From assembly GCF_034702125.1 (NCBI RefSeq), contig NC_085861.1, positions 54,132,740 through 54,196,739 on the forward strand: a stretch of DNA of 64,000 nt, given 5' to 3'. The notes beneath the pieces are model-generated. The model had not been told where the DNA came from. It saw nothing but the letters and a program-made list of their open reading frames with translations, and made no database searches. A program made the position numbers and the translations under genes. The DNA comes from Engraulis encrasicolus (lineage: Eukaryota > Chordata > Actinopteri > Clupeiformes > Engraulidae). Shown in pieces: positions 34,444 through 44,965 of the stretch. Each line of letters begins with the position of its first letter. The stretch's first letter is position 1.

Positions 34444-35580
34444 TAGAGGTGCTTAACTCGAATCTTTGAGGCGTCCGGATTGATTGGATCATTCCAAGGA
34501 GGGTATCCGGATTAGACGGATCACTCGGATCACTTATTTAAAATAAATAAAAATAAATAATAATAATGTATTTTTTAAAACGTTTCTGCCGTTAAGTAGC
34601 TATGCGCCTCGCCTTTGTTGTTCCATTTATCAATTCACGTTGATAAATCAAAGAGTAAGACAGTTTGATCAACAAAACTCACTTTATGAATGTCACAGTT
34701 CCTAAACTCATGCTGCGATCCGACCCACCTGGGTCTCCTCACTAAACATGCAACCACAACTCGAACAGCCTTTGGCAGCAGTGAAACGGCATGTTCCTGA
34801 TTTTGCAATAAATAATGTGTGTGTTTGTATTTAAGAAGACTAAAAGTCAAATATTTGGGAGCAGAAGTCTAGTTGAGCAGGGACAGTCAGGAGGCGAGCA
34901 GCAGATGACCACTCGCTTCCGCTGCCGAGTTGCCTTGCGACTCGCACACTCGTGGCAAAAACGAAACTTAAGCGTTGATCCGATCCGTAGGGGATTCGCT
35001 GCTACCAACAACTCAGTCAGGATTCGTCTCACCGAGTCGCCGAGGGCGCCGCTGTGACTTGGACGAGGGGAGTGACAGCAGTGGCTTTAAAGACTGTACG
35101 CTGTAACGCAGTGAGTGATAGTAGAGTCACGTCTGTAGACTATAATTTCCCTAAGAGTAGCCTACAGACTGAGATGTTAAAGCGTTGGCAGAGCACTGTT
35201 AACATTTAGAAATGTAGACCTCAACAGAGTCAGAAGCACACACATAGGGAGCGGGGATCCGCAACTCAATTGGCCACAACAGGCTGGATGGATCAAACAG
35301 GCTCGATGAATGACGAGGCGGGAGTTGGTTCAGTTTTACTCAGTGAGTGTTCGTGACTGAACAGCATACTAGGGAGATTAGAGAATGGCTGTTGTAGTCA
35401 ACTAAAGAGGATATATTACGGTTTCACAATTTCTCGCGCTGTAACTGCCATTTTGTTGACATTTAATGAAATGCCGTCTGACCTCCCTTTGGGATCAATG
35501 CACAACAGCCATCCGGTCTGTTCGGATGAGGTCTTGATCCGGCTCTCCAACCGGATCCTCCGGGTTTTATATCAGCTCTA
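34444..35580 (+). mobile_element. hAT-type non-autonomous element (1137 bp)
   Basis: It starts TAGAGGTGCTTAACTCG and ends GGGTTTTATATCAGCTCTA. A perfect duplication GCTGCACA lies at 34436-34443 and 35581-35588. Subterminal GGATCCG/CGGATCA motifs occur at both ends. No transposase frame was found. Confidence 0.85.
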
Positions 35581-35588
35581 GCTGCACA

Positions 35589-36644
35589 TCTTCATCTTCC
35601 CGGGGTCACCTTTGTGGTTAACCCTATCCAGACTGGGGGGGGGCTAAAAGTGCCCGCACCAACTTTGATGACGTATAATTCCGTAACGACTTAAGCTATG
35701 ACTACGAAACTTTGTGACTTTTCCTAACATTTAGTTGGCTACAGTTATGTACCGAAAGATTAGGTTTATCATTTTTGTCGTTGCCATGGCAACGGTCTTC
35801 TGACAGGTATGTCTGACCAAAAATCACTTAACCATATCTATGACGCCATATATTTTCATATTTTTTGTTATTTCCATTAGCATCAGACAACTTTGTGAGC
35901 ATTTAAGTGGTTTGAAGCATAAAATCATAAAAATGTAAGTGCATTACCTAAATTTGATGAAAAATACATTATGGCGAGATTTTGGGTATAATAAGATAAT
36001 GATATCATAATGACGTCATAATACCAGATAATTACACCAAAATGATGTCATTCATAGATGTCCATATGTAGATCATCTCCCCCAAGTTTCGTAGTCATAC
36101 TGTATTCCGTTCATGAGTTATGAGGGGGGGGTCAAAAGAAGCTCAGCTCTTTCGGGACACATTTTTTTTCTTCTTGAAGTTGACCACAACCATGACATGC
36201 AACTTATTGACGGTGGTGTAGCCGAAGTCTTTGTTATCCTCGTCTCTCTTTGCTTCATGCAAGCACCTCAGAGTTGGCGAGATCCAGAGCAGCACTTACG
36301 TCGGAGATTGGTGGTGGATTCCGGGTGTTGTCAGCATGGCGGATGCAGTCACTCGGGGGGTGGTCCTCATGGCCTGCCTGGGGGTTTCGAGTAGCGGTCT
36401 GTTTCGCAGTTTCTTCAACTTCCTTGGGGTGGGTGGCCAATAGGGTCAGTGGAATACGTTGCTATACAGTCAGGAGGCGGTGTCGCTGGAGTATGGAGGA
36501 GGGCCCTCACTGCTGTACTCGCCCAGGGTCACCTGGGGGCATGGCACCTAGTTGCGGTCCAGGACGGCGAACGGTCAGTGTCCGGGGCTCGGCTGTTAGC
36601 AGTGGCCGCGGTCCAGGAGCTGTTGAACGAAGGGTGCTTTGGCG
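35589..36644. other. Intergenic DNA; repeat end at 35620 and GC-rich frames at 36250-36644
   Basis: TAACCCTATCCAGACTGGG at 35620 matches the sequence just before the gap at 3878. From about 36230 the DNA is GC-rich and open in more than one frame (for example WRRALTAVLAQGHLGAWHLV), and similar text continues after the hAT element at 43635, but no protein was recognised. Confidence 0.4.
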
Positions 36645-36990
36645 GTCTAGGGCAGTGTTTCCCAACCGGGGGTATGCGTACCCCTAGTGGTACGCGGAGG
36701 TACTGCAGGGGGTACGTGGCGCATTGAGATTTTTTTTTTTTTTTAGGCGTCACACAAACGTGTAGTCCCAAACTCGTCATATGCGGACCATGTCTGTTAT
36801 TGGATTAAGTAATATGATATTCATTTAATAACATTGGGACTATAGCTATATCTTCTCAGCCCATGTCGAGCTCATCAATAGGTCAGTGTGCGCTACAACA
36901 ACCCGTTTCCCGGGAAGGAATTGACCTGTGACACAAAACACAAACGCATAGCAAGTGATACTACACTACAAAGTTTGGCTGCTAATGCAG

Positions 36991-37670
36991 ATGGATAAAT
37001 GGTTAAAACGTCCAGTTTCTCTGGATCCAGGGGGTTCAGAGGAGACATCAGAGAAACGGAAGAAAGAGGGCAAAGCTAAACCTAGGCAGTACAATGAAAA
37101 CTACATTTTGTACGGTTTCACAACGTCAACGTCGTCTGTACTACTGCAGGCTCAGTGTTTCTTCTGTGGTGAAATCCTGGCTAACAGCGCAATGAAGCCA
37201 GCACATTTGCAACGGCACCAGAACACCAAGCACCCTTCAAAAGTAGGGAAAACGGATGAGTACTACAAAAGAAAGCTGTCAGAATTTCAGTCAAGCCAGA
37301 TGCACAACACATTAACGAAAGCCACTAATTTGTCCAACCAAGCCCTTGAGGCGTCTTACGTCGTATCACAGCTAGTAGCACAAACAAAATTTCCCCACTC
37401 AGTTGCTGAAGAACTAATTCTCCCTGCTGCGACGCGCATGGTTGAAATTATGATAGACAAAAAAGCAGCTGAAACATTGAAGAAAGTCCCCCTGTCAAAC
37501 AACACTGTGGCCCGTCGGATTGATGATATGGCTCTCGATATTACGGGACAGGTTGTGGACAAGATTAAACGAGCCGGCCAGTTCGCTTTGCAGCTGGATG
37601 AGATGACTGATGTGAGTGGAGAAGCGCAGCTGCTGGCCTTTGCTCGTTTCAAAGACGTGTCAGTGTCAGA
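36991..37670 (+). pseudogene. hAT (ZBED5-like) transposase, part 1
   Basis: It starts MDKWLKRPVSLDPGGSEETS. A BED-type zinc finger follows: Cys pair in QCFFCGEILANS and His pair in HLQRHQNTKHPS. Then come the helical region and the start of the RNase-H-like catalytic core (QLDEMTDVSGEAQLLAFARF, with the first catalytic Asp probable in LDEMTD). The frame is open until interrupted after VSVSD by a MITE. The protein would bind the element ends and cut them. Confidence 0.92.
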
Positions 37671-37937
37671 CTAGCCTGGGAACTCCCATACTGCCTTTAG
37701 TTCTACACAATCGTTTCGATCTGAAAGACAGTATGGCGAGGATGACTCATAACGTACAAGATCACGGGATCTGTGTCATAATGGCCAAGCATTCCGACCT
37801 TAACAGTTTCTCTGCCCAATCAGAGAGCAGGGCAGTGTGTCATAATAGCCAAGTATTCCAGCCCCATATGGAATTTACAATAGGCAACTCCCCAGACCTA
37901 ATCTCACTTGTGATTAGGTCTGGTGTTAACCAGGCAA
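37671..37937 (+). mobile_element. 267-bp hAT-like MITE inside the transposase frame
   Basis: Ends CTAGCCTGGGAACTCC and GTGTTAACCAGGCAA. A perfect duplication GTGTCAGA lies at 37663-37670 and 37938-37945. Before insertion the frame would have run VSVSD then IIEHVLFC without a break. Confidence 0.92.
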
Positions 37938-38975
37938 GTGTCAGACATTATCGAGCACGTTTTATTTTGCAAGAGACTGCCAGGAAAGGCAACAGGGGAA
38001 AAGATGTTTGAGGTCATCGACACTTTTTTCAAAGAGAACAATATACAGTGGACACAATGCAGCCACATCTGTACTGATGGCGCTCCTGCAGTGAGGGGGC
38101 TGTTCGGACAAGTGAAAAGGGTAAACCCCGAAGTTAACTGGATGCACTGTATTATCCACAGAGAAGCGCTGGCCAGTAAGAGAATGAGCCCTGAGCTAAA
38201 TGATGTTATGCATGACGCTGTGAAAGTGATAAACTTCATCCAATCCCGGCCACTTAACCACAGACTGTTCGAAGCGCTCTGCCACGAGAGCGGTGCGCAA
38301 CACAACCAGCTACTGCTTCACACAGACGTCCACTGGCTGTCTCGTGGGAGAACGCTACCGAGGCTTTATGAACTGCGCAGCGAAGTTTGTGCGTTTTTGA
38401 ACGAGTAGATGCATCCTCTTGCTGCGTTGTTTGAGGATGCCAATTGGGTAGCGCGCCTGGCATATCTCGCTGATGTGTTTACCAAACTCAACGAGCTCAA
38501 CCTCTCACTCCAAGGCAAGGAGTCACACGTCCTGAGGATGTACGAGAAAGTGGAGGGGTTCACCAAAAAACTCACTCTGTGGCAAAGGAAATGTGAAGAG
38601 GACGATGTGAACCATTTCCCATTACTTCATGCACATCTTGCCACTACTGATGTCAGCAGGACTCCAGTGGTAAAACTAGTGGGAGAACACCTATCCAAGC
38701 TCAGCTCAGACTTTAACCAATACTTTCAGGATATTGATAAAAAGTCAGAAAGCATGGATTGGGTGAGGGACCCATTCACTGAGAGCAGCAACAAGCTCCC
38801 TGCAATGCTGCAGGAGCAGCTGCTGGATGTGTCCTCTGACCGGGGCCTGAAAGTGGCACACAGGGAAAATACACTGACACAGTTTTGGTGTCATGTGGAG
38901 AAGGAGTATCCTGACTTGGGAAAGCAGGCACTGATTGAGCTTCTACCTTTTGGATCCACATACATGTGTGAGGCA
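37938..38975 (+). pseudogene. hAT (ZBED5-like) transposase, part 2
   Basis: It resumes IIEHVLFCKRLPGKATGEKM and continues CTDGAPAVRG (second catalytic Asp region), MHCIIHREALASKRM and HTDVHWLSRGRTLPRLYELR. One stop, TAG at 38406-38408, is followed in frame by WVARLAYLADVFTKLNELNL. Near the end is the dimerisation (hATC-type) region up to STYMCEA, where the next insertion begins at 38976. Confidence 0.92.
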
Positions 38976-39503
38976 GGGATTAAAGTAAAAAAAAATCCTG
39001 AGCCTGAACTTTTTGGTGCGACCACGTGAAACGAGAATTATCTTATTCTGATGTGGGTGCCATGTCAGGGTCAAAAGCAGACCAAAAGGGTGTCAATAGC
39101 GCTAATCATTATTACATAATTACATACTTATTATGCATAATATTGTAGTTACATGGGCTATTTCATCACAAAAGCATGAGAAAAGTATGTGCAGCAGAAT
39201 ATGACCAACAAAGATTGAAATACCATGACATGTTAGATACATAACAGGTAAAAGCATAATCTTTGGTTACTTAGGCCTAAGTGTTTAATCCTGCCTTAAA
39301 AGAAAAAAAAATGCAAATGCCTGGACATGGCTGAATAATAACGCAAAATAAGCTTACCTTTAGTTTTAACGAATTACAAATGCAAATCAACTTAATTCAT
39401 TAATGTCATTTTGGTGGCTAACTATGGACTAGATGTTGTCTGTGTCTGTAGATAGATGGGTTCTGGGTTTCTCAGCTGTACAGTCAGTCTGAATAGAGCC
39501 TTA

Positions 39504-39815
39504 AGCGGCGTACACACACAAAGCTAGCATTTCGCTTGCTCGCCTACTCGCCACTCTTTCATGGAACGTTCGCTGAAAGTTCCCGCGGCTTTAACTGCCA
39601 ATGGACAGCCGAGAAGTACCGAACTCTGCATTCCAATTGGTTACTCGCTTACTCGCCTCGCTCGAAGATAAAATATTTTCAACTCGGAATCCGCCCACAT
39701 CGCATCGCTTGCACAGTACTCGCCTACTCTCCTGCGAGTCTCGCTGGGACACATTGACATTCTATTGAGTTCATTCGCTGAGCGAGTAACTAGCAGCGAC
39801 GTGTGTGTACGGCCC
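39504..39815 (+). mobile_element. PIF/Harbinger-type MITE (312 bp)
   Basis: TTA lies on both sides (39501-39503, 39816-39818). The ends AGCGGCGTACACACAC and GTGTGTGTACGGCCC are imperfect inverted repeats. Internal CTCGCCTACTCGCC/ACTCGC motifs recur. It is non-coding. Confidence 0.8.
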
Positions 39816-40157
39816 TTAAATAGAGCTAGCTCTAGGTCAGAATTTCTGGTGCCTGCCCTGTAAATATTTTGGCTACTCTCCTATGGGGCTATTCTCAGAA
39901 AAAAAAGACTGCCTTGCTTCATCATCAAGCTCAAGTTGTTCTGTCCATCACCAGAGAGCAGTGTTATTGTTAGCCTTCAATCAATGACTAGAATTTCACT
40001 GAAAACTAAAGCCCATTAACAGATTGTTAAAAGCCATCAACAAGCCATTATGTGACATATTATTTAACAATCTCACAATCATAATGAAAACGGCACCTTG
40101 AGATGTGAATGTAGACTAAAAACGTGCCAATGACAGGAATTATAGGCTACACCCAAC

Positions 40158-41528
40158 CAGAGGTTGCGCTAGACTTTTTCACAGTCCGTCATTTTGATGG
40201 ACAGGGTCGAAAAAAATCCGTCATCGCCTATTTTTTAAATTCTCCATCTCGTTTCTCAATGTGGGGGGTCGCGACCCCGCACCGGGAACAACACATGCGC
40301 AATTGCGGCCAATTGAGCGTAAACCGCTGTGAATACACCCCCTTTCACTCGACATTCATTCTCCAACTTTGAGGATGGAGTCAATTTTGCTGTCCACTTT
40401 CTCTCTCTGCCCCTCTCGTTGCACTAAAGCTGCAGATATCTCTCATGACGCGCGTCTGATTCAGTGTTCAGCGCTATGGTCACCACAAGCACTTTTTTAA
40501 AAGACGCGTGCAGGACTTTATCCAACAGCTGTCAGTCACTCGTTTTGCTCTGATTAATGCACCGATTGTAATACAAAGGCGCAGTGTTAAATGGGTTAAC
40601 ATGCACGATGGAAAGGAAATCCGTCTTGAAGCAGAAAGGTTTAGCCCAGGCAGTCGACAAAGGCACTGAAGCCTACAACAGGAAGACGACCAGATTTCGC
40701 AAAACTTGAAAAATATTAGCGACGGTAAAGGGAGCCTCTCTAAACGTAGCCCCATCGGCTTATATGTTGGCTCTGGGAGCGCGGTGAAGTTGTCTGAATA
40801 AAAAATATATCGCCTATAATGGGTGAACCAGCTATCGAAATGAGAGAAAGTTAGCCGTTTCAGGCAACGTTTGCCAAGTTGTAAGTTGCGTTGCCTGGTA
40901 ATATTTAGGCTCTTGAATATCCGTCGTTTTTATTAGTTAATGTCCTGAAGCCGTTTTAGACCTGCGTTGCCTTTGAGTGAAGGTTCTGGCTAGCAAACAT
41001 GCTATTCGCATATTTGTTTATGTTTCAAGCGAGGAGTTATGAAACAATGCTTCTATGAAGGGCGATAGAGGGACAACTTCGTCATTGGCAGAAAATCAGA
41101 TAGTCTGTAAATGTGGTAGGCCTAGGTCTACACATAGTTCTGAATCTCGAAAGTTCTGAAAAGTCGAAGTCACACGTGTATGGTGGCAACGTCTTAGTTA
41201 TTTTAATTCATTATTTGGAACAAGTGGAGAGGCGCGCGCTCTGCTGCAGCCAGCCGCACAGCCCAGCTGCGGCGCATGGTATGACAAGCAGGGAGAGAGG
41301 GAGAAAGGCAAATGATAGTAGCATGAAATTATCTGCGCTGATAACTATGCCTAATTGAAATGCATATTTGCTCTACTCGATAGAGGCGTAGACCTACTTA
41401 AACGTATGATTTATTTATCATCACCCTGAATATTGATCCGTCAAAATGACGGACAGGCTTCAGAATTTTCCGTCATCCTTCAAAAAAATCCGTCAATGAC
41501 GGACATTTGTCGGTTAACGCGACCTCTG
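40158..41528 (+). mobile_element. hAT-type non-autonomous element (1371 bp)
   Basis: Ends CAGAGGTTGCGCTAGAC and GTTAACGCGACCTCTG, with a perfect duplication CACCCAAC at 40150-40157 and 41529-41536. Subterminal CCGTCATTTTGA/TCAAAATGACGG repeats lie at both ends. No transposase frame was found. Confidence 0.9.
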
Positions 41529-42680
41529 CACCCAACAACCAAACCTGTATTATAGGCAGCTAGTGGGATGAAACTTGCTGCTGTCTGTATGCAGACTGTC
41601 ATCTTGCTAGGCGCTATTTGAGTCACTTTTAAGTTGAACACAGCGCCAATGTCAATACTTTTGCATTGTTTTTTCCATCTGAGATGATATCAGTTAATAT
41701 GTAGGTGGTGTTTATAAGTAACCCGACTCCTCTTAGCTAAAACATTAGCATAAAAGTTCGGTAGTTAGCGCGCTAACAAAACACAGCATGAGTGTGGCAT
41801 CTGCAACATGCTGAAGTGAAACTAAGCTTTTTTGTTAAATTCTAACGAATAACAAATTATTCTCTTACTGTTGGTGTTCTCACAAGTAGTTGTAGATTGA
41901 AGCACATCTTCCTACAACCTCTTCCAACAACCACATTCATGAATCACGGTATCCAGCTATTATTTTGAATGGAACTACCGGTAGCATAATGCACAGGCAG
42001 TGGTTGACATTAGGAGATGAGACACAGATAGTTCTAAACGGCCGCTCGCCCGCTCCACACTCCGGGAGATGCTGTGACAGCTCTGTGTTAAGTTCTAAGT
42101 TGGGTTCAGAAATTATGAAAAGACACAGAGGGATCGAACGTCTGTGGAAAAAACAGAACCTTGTGTGTTGTTGACAGCTAATCATCAGCACTGAGCAGAG
42201 AAGCTCCAACACTGTATGCTTATCGACATTCTGCCAGTTTCATTTATGTTTTTGACGACAACGGCATCACCAATCCATAGTATGCAGTTTAGTTATCTTT
42301 ACACATATTTCTGCTCATAGAGCAGTAAACGGTGCAAGGTGCCTTGCCATGTAGAGCGAGTTGTTGACACTGCTCTGTGACCGTGGCATGAGAGCGGCGA
42401 GTCGGCGACTGCTAGTAGACCGGCTGTGGTGGTCCGACTCGAGAGAGATAAGTAGCACGCTTTCCTAAGACCTGCCCCCTTCTTCTTCTGATTGGTTAAC
42501 AATGTTAGTTTTAGTGCGCTCCTTTGCTACCATTGGCTGACAAACGCAGGAGGGATTTCGGTTGTCTTTTTATTTATTTATTTACTGTCGATTTATTTGA
42601 GTTTTTTTTTTATTATTTAACCCACGGTCAATCGCTGCATGCCGGAAATCCGGCATGGGGCCGGAGAACTTTAATCCCTG

Positions 42681-42829
42681 GTGAGGCAACCTTTTCAGCC
42701 CTGACAAACATAAAAACAAAGAAGAGGAACAGGCTGGATGTGGAGAACAGCCTACTAGTAGCTGTTTCCACATTGTCCCCAGATCTGGAGAGACTGATGA
42801 AAGAGAAGCAAGCTCAAGTGTCTCATTGA
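42681..42829 (+). pseudogene. hAT (ZBED5-like) transposase, part 3 (C-terminus)
   Basis: After the second GTGAGGCA the frame continues TFSALTNIKTKKRNRLDVEN and ends LMKEKQAQVSH and TGA. This is the conserved end of the family and joins part 2 exactly at the insertion site. Confidence 0.92.
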
Positions 42830-43325
42830 GGCCAGATAATACAGCAGTGAGTGATAAAGGTTTTTGTTTCAGATATTAAATGTTAAAAAGCATGTTTATG
42901 GAGGACTGTTCTTGAGGGAGACTCCAGTTTTGATGAAAGTTAGGCCTATGTTAATATATTCTTATTTTATTTTTTATTTATTTTAAAAAAAAGAAATATG
43001 TTATGTTAATCATTAAAGAAGAGAGAAATGCCAGCCTACGTTTCAGTTCGATATAACAGAAGGAAGGTTATTTATATTTCCATTTTGGTTTATTATTTAT
43101 AGGCCTATTTCAAGAAAATGTTTTTTTATTCTGAAAAAGAGGGAGGAAGGCTGAAAGTTGCATGTTCAAGTTAAGAATATTAAATAAAATTAAAGGGTAG
43201 TTCCTCGCGCTTCTGCTTTATCATCTGGTGCATCGACGGGAGAGAGGCAGGAAATCTTCACTTGAAGGACAACACCGGAGCAGCACAGATGTATTTCTTT
43301 GTGTTTTTATTCAAGTGCACAACAT

Positions 43326-43360
43326 GACTAACGTTTCGATGGTTAGACCATCTTCATCAG
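43326..43360 (-). ncRNA. Hammerhead-like core, minus strand (palindrome arm)
   Basis: Minus strand: CTGATGA, stem II GATGGT-CTA-ACCATC (6 bp), then GAAACGTTAGTC, with a 2-bp stem III and a GUC triplet. It keeps the consensus CUGAUGA and GAAA exactly. Confidence 0.65.
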
Positions 43361-43381
43361 AGTCCATGGAGTCCATGGACT

Positions 43382-43416
43382 CTGATGAAGATGGTCTAAC
43401 CATCGAAACGTTAGTC
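43382..43416 (+). ncRNA. Hammerhead-like core, plus strand (palindrome arm)
   Basis: Identical to the minus-strand core at 43326-43360 because the palindrome is perfect. Both strands of the locus would therefore encode the same ribozyme-like RNA. Confidence 0.65.
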
Positions 43417-43634
43417 ATGTTGTGCACTTGAATAAAAACACAAAGAAATACATCTGTGCTGCTCCGGTGTTGTCCTTCAAGTTAAATAAAATTATTTTCA
43501 TGTAATCACCACTGTGTTTTGTTCTACTTTTGGAGAATTATCACTTGTTGTTCGTGTGAGGGGGTACTCGTGATGTGACAAGAAGGCTCAGGGGGTACTC
43601 AGACCAAAAAAGGTTAGAAAACACTGGTCTAGGG

Positions 43635-44433
43635 CATCCAGTCGGGGCAGTTGCATGGACATGGGGAGTGGCTGGGAGGTTCCTGAATGTCGGGAGGGGG
43701 TGGGGCAGGGTGAGAGGCCGTGCCTTCATCCGGCACAGTCACTGTCAGCGAGATTCACTTCTCTGTGGCCGTCTGCAGATGACCTGGTCCGATCCTGGGG
43801 TCATAACCTCTCCTGGAAGAAATGTATGCTTACCCGTGACAGTAAAAAACAAGAACCACTTTAAGAATATGCTGCTACAAATGGTTCCTGCTGTATGTGG
43901 ACAATCATGCCAGCCGATTCACTCCACTGGAATGGCCCTGCCGAAACAGCTTTCAAGGTCACAAAGTCTTGGTGAAGGAGGAGGCCTTACCTTCAGTGAG
44001 TTCCTCACAGTGCTTTTGCTAGCCGTCAACGAAAGGCCATTGCATGCCAGAGTTCAGAGTTGTGAGGATTACAACAACTACATCACCCCAAAACACACTG
44101 ATGCTCTCCGCTAGTAGCACACTCCAAGAAGAAATGTTGCCATTTGAGATATAGTGCGACTCTGCGACAAATTGCGGGGGCAATTCAAGCTCTCAAGAGT
44201 GGTAAGCATGAATGCAGACTCCAATGGCATGGTCCCGGGATGTGGATGTACTCAAGTGAAGATTCCAAAGCAAACCAAAAAGTCCTGGGACCTGCAAGGT
44301 ACCACACTGCATTGGCATATGCGACCCCTTATTGTCCTCCTCCCGGTAGAAGAACAAGTGAGCAGAAACCAGCTCACCTGATCGGTGCGATCTTCCAGTG
44401 TCGCGCCACGCCAAGCTCGAATGGGAGGTGTCA
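43635..44433. other. Unrecognised GC-rich stretch with medium open frames
   Basis: It continues the sequence before the hAT element (36230-36644). Frames such as 43575-44114 contain no domain recognised here. It might be host or old retroelement sequence; no call is made. Aquaporin exon 1 was looked for here and not found. Confidence 0.35.
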
Positions 44434-44965
44434 CGGCGGGTGGTGCCTGCGCACAAGCTCAATTTGACAGCCTCCACGGTTCCTAACTGCCCTGTATGCA
44501 TGGTGAGTAAAATGGTCGAATAAAAAGCCAATTAACATTTATATTTTTTAACCTAGAGAATACCCCTAAATAGTGTACTGTGAGTGTCACATTGGTGTCA
44601 GATGAATATGGAGAAGACTACATTGATTCTGATTTCATGACCTCATCGCACTTTTTGTATGCGTGTGTGTGTGTGTAGCTCCACCCTGGCATCATGGACT
44701 ATCACACTGTGGCGGGTGGTGCCTGAGCACGGGCTTGCTTTGATTGACGGCCTCCATGGTTCCTAGCTGCGCTGCATGCATGGTGTGAGTACAACTGTTG
44801 AGATAAGCCAATGTAACATTTGTTTTTAACCTAAGAAAATGCCCTTAAATAGTGTACTTTGACTGTCACATTGGTGTCGGGTGAATATGAAGAACACTCT
44901 TTTGATTATTAAGATCTATTAAAGATCTAAATTGATTCTCATATCATGGTTGTGTGTGTGCATGT
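44434..44965 (+). repeat. Tandem duplication near aquaporin exon 2
   Basis: GGCGGGTGGTGCCTG at 44435 and 44713 starts two units about 278 bp apart, sharing CATGCATGGTG, AATAGTGTACT and GTCACATTGGTGTC. At 44679 the second unit is preceded by TAGCTCCACCCTGGCATCA, which resembles the start of the aquaporin exon 2 at 46807. Part of intron 1 and exon 2 was therefore copied. Confidence 0.65.

Larger units (their letters stand above)
38976..42680 (+). mobile_element. 3.7 kb element with GGGATTAAAG / CTTTAATCCCTG ends
   Basis: It splits the transposase at GTGAGGCA, which is present at 38968-38975 and 42681-42688. If the element is taken to start with CAGGGATTAAAG, the duplication shrinks to 6 bp, so the class is uncertain. 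It hosts a Harbinger-type MITE (39504-39815) and a hAT MITE (40158-41528). The remaining 2 kb has no recognised gene. Confidence 0.8.
43260..43482. repeat. Perfect 223-bp palindrome (111-bp arms, 1-bp centre)
   Basis: The arm 43260-43370 is the exact reverse complement of 43372-43482, around a single G at 43371. Each arm contains AATAAAAACACAAAG-type text and a hammerhead-like core. It lies in the 3' part of the hAT element, just after a short AT-rich stretch. It is either a very young foldback insertion or an assembly/read artefact. Confidence 0.95.
36653..43626 (+). mobile_element. hAT transposon with ZBED5-like transposase, swollen by insertions
   Basis: Ends CAGTGTTTCCCAACCGG and GGTTAGAAAACACTG, with a perfect duplication GTCTAGGG at 36645-36652 and 43627-43634. 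Both subterminal regions carry GGGGGTAC motifs. It contains a broken transposase gene and later insertions at 37671-37937, 38976-42680 and 43260-43482. Without these it would be about 2.8 kb, a normal size for this family. Confidence 0.93.

Noticed and set aside
44193..44531. 112-codon minus-strand frame
   Set aside because: It overlaps plus-strand duplicated sequence near the aquaporin exon 2 copy; no domain or splice evidence.
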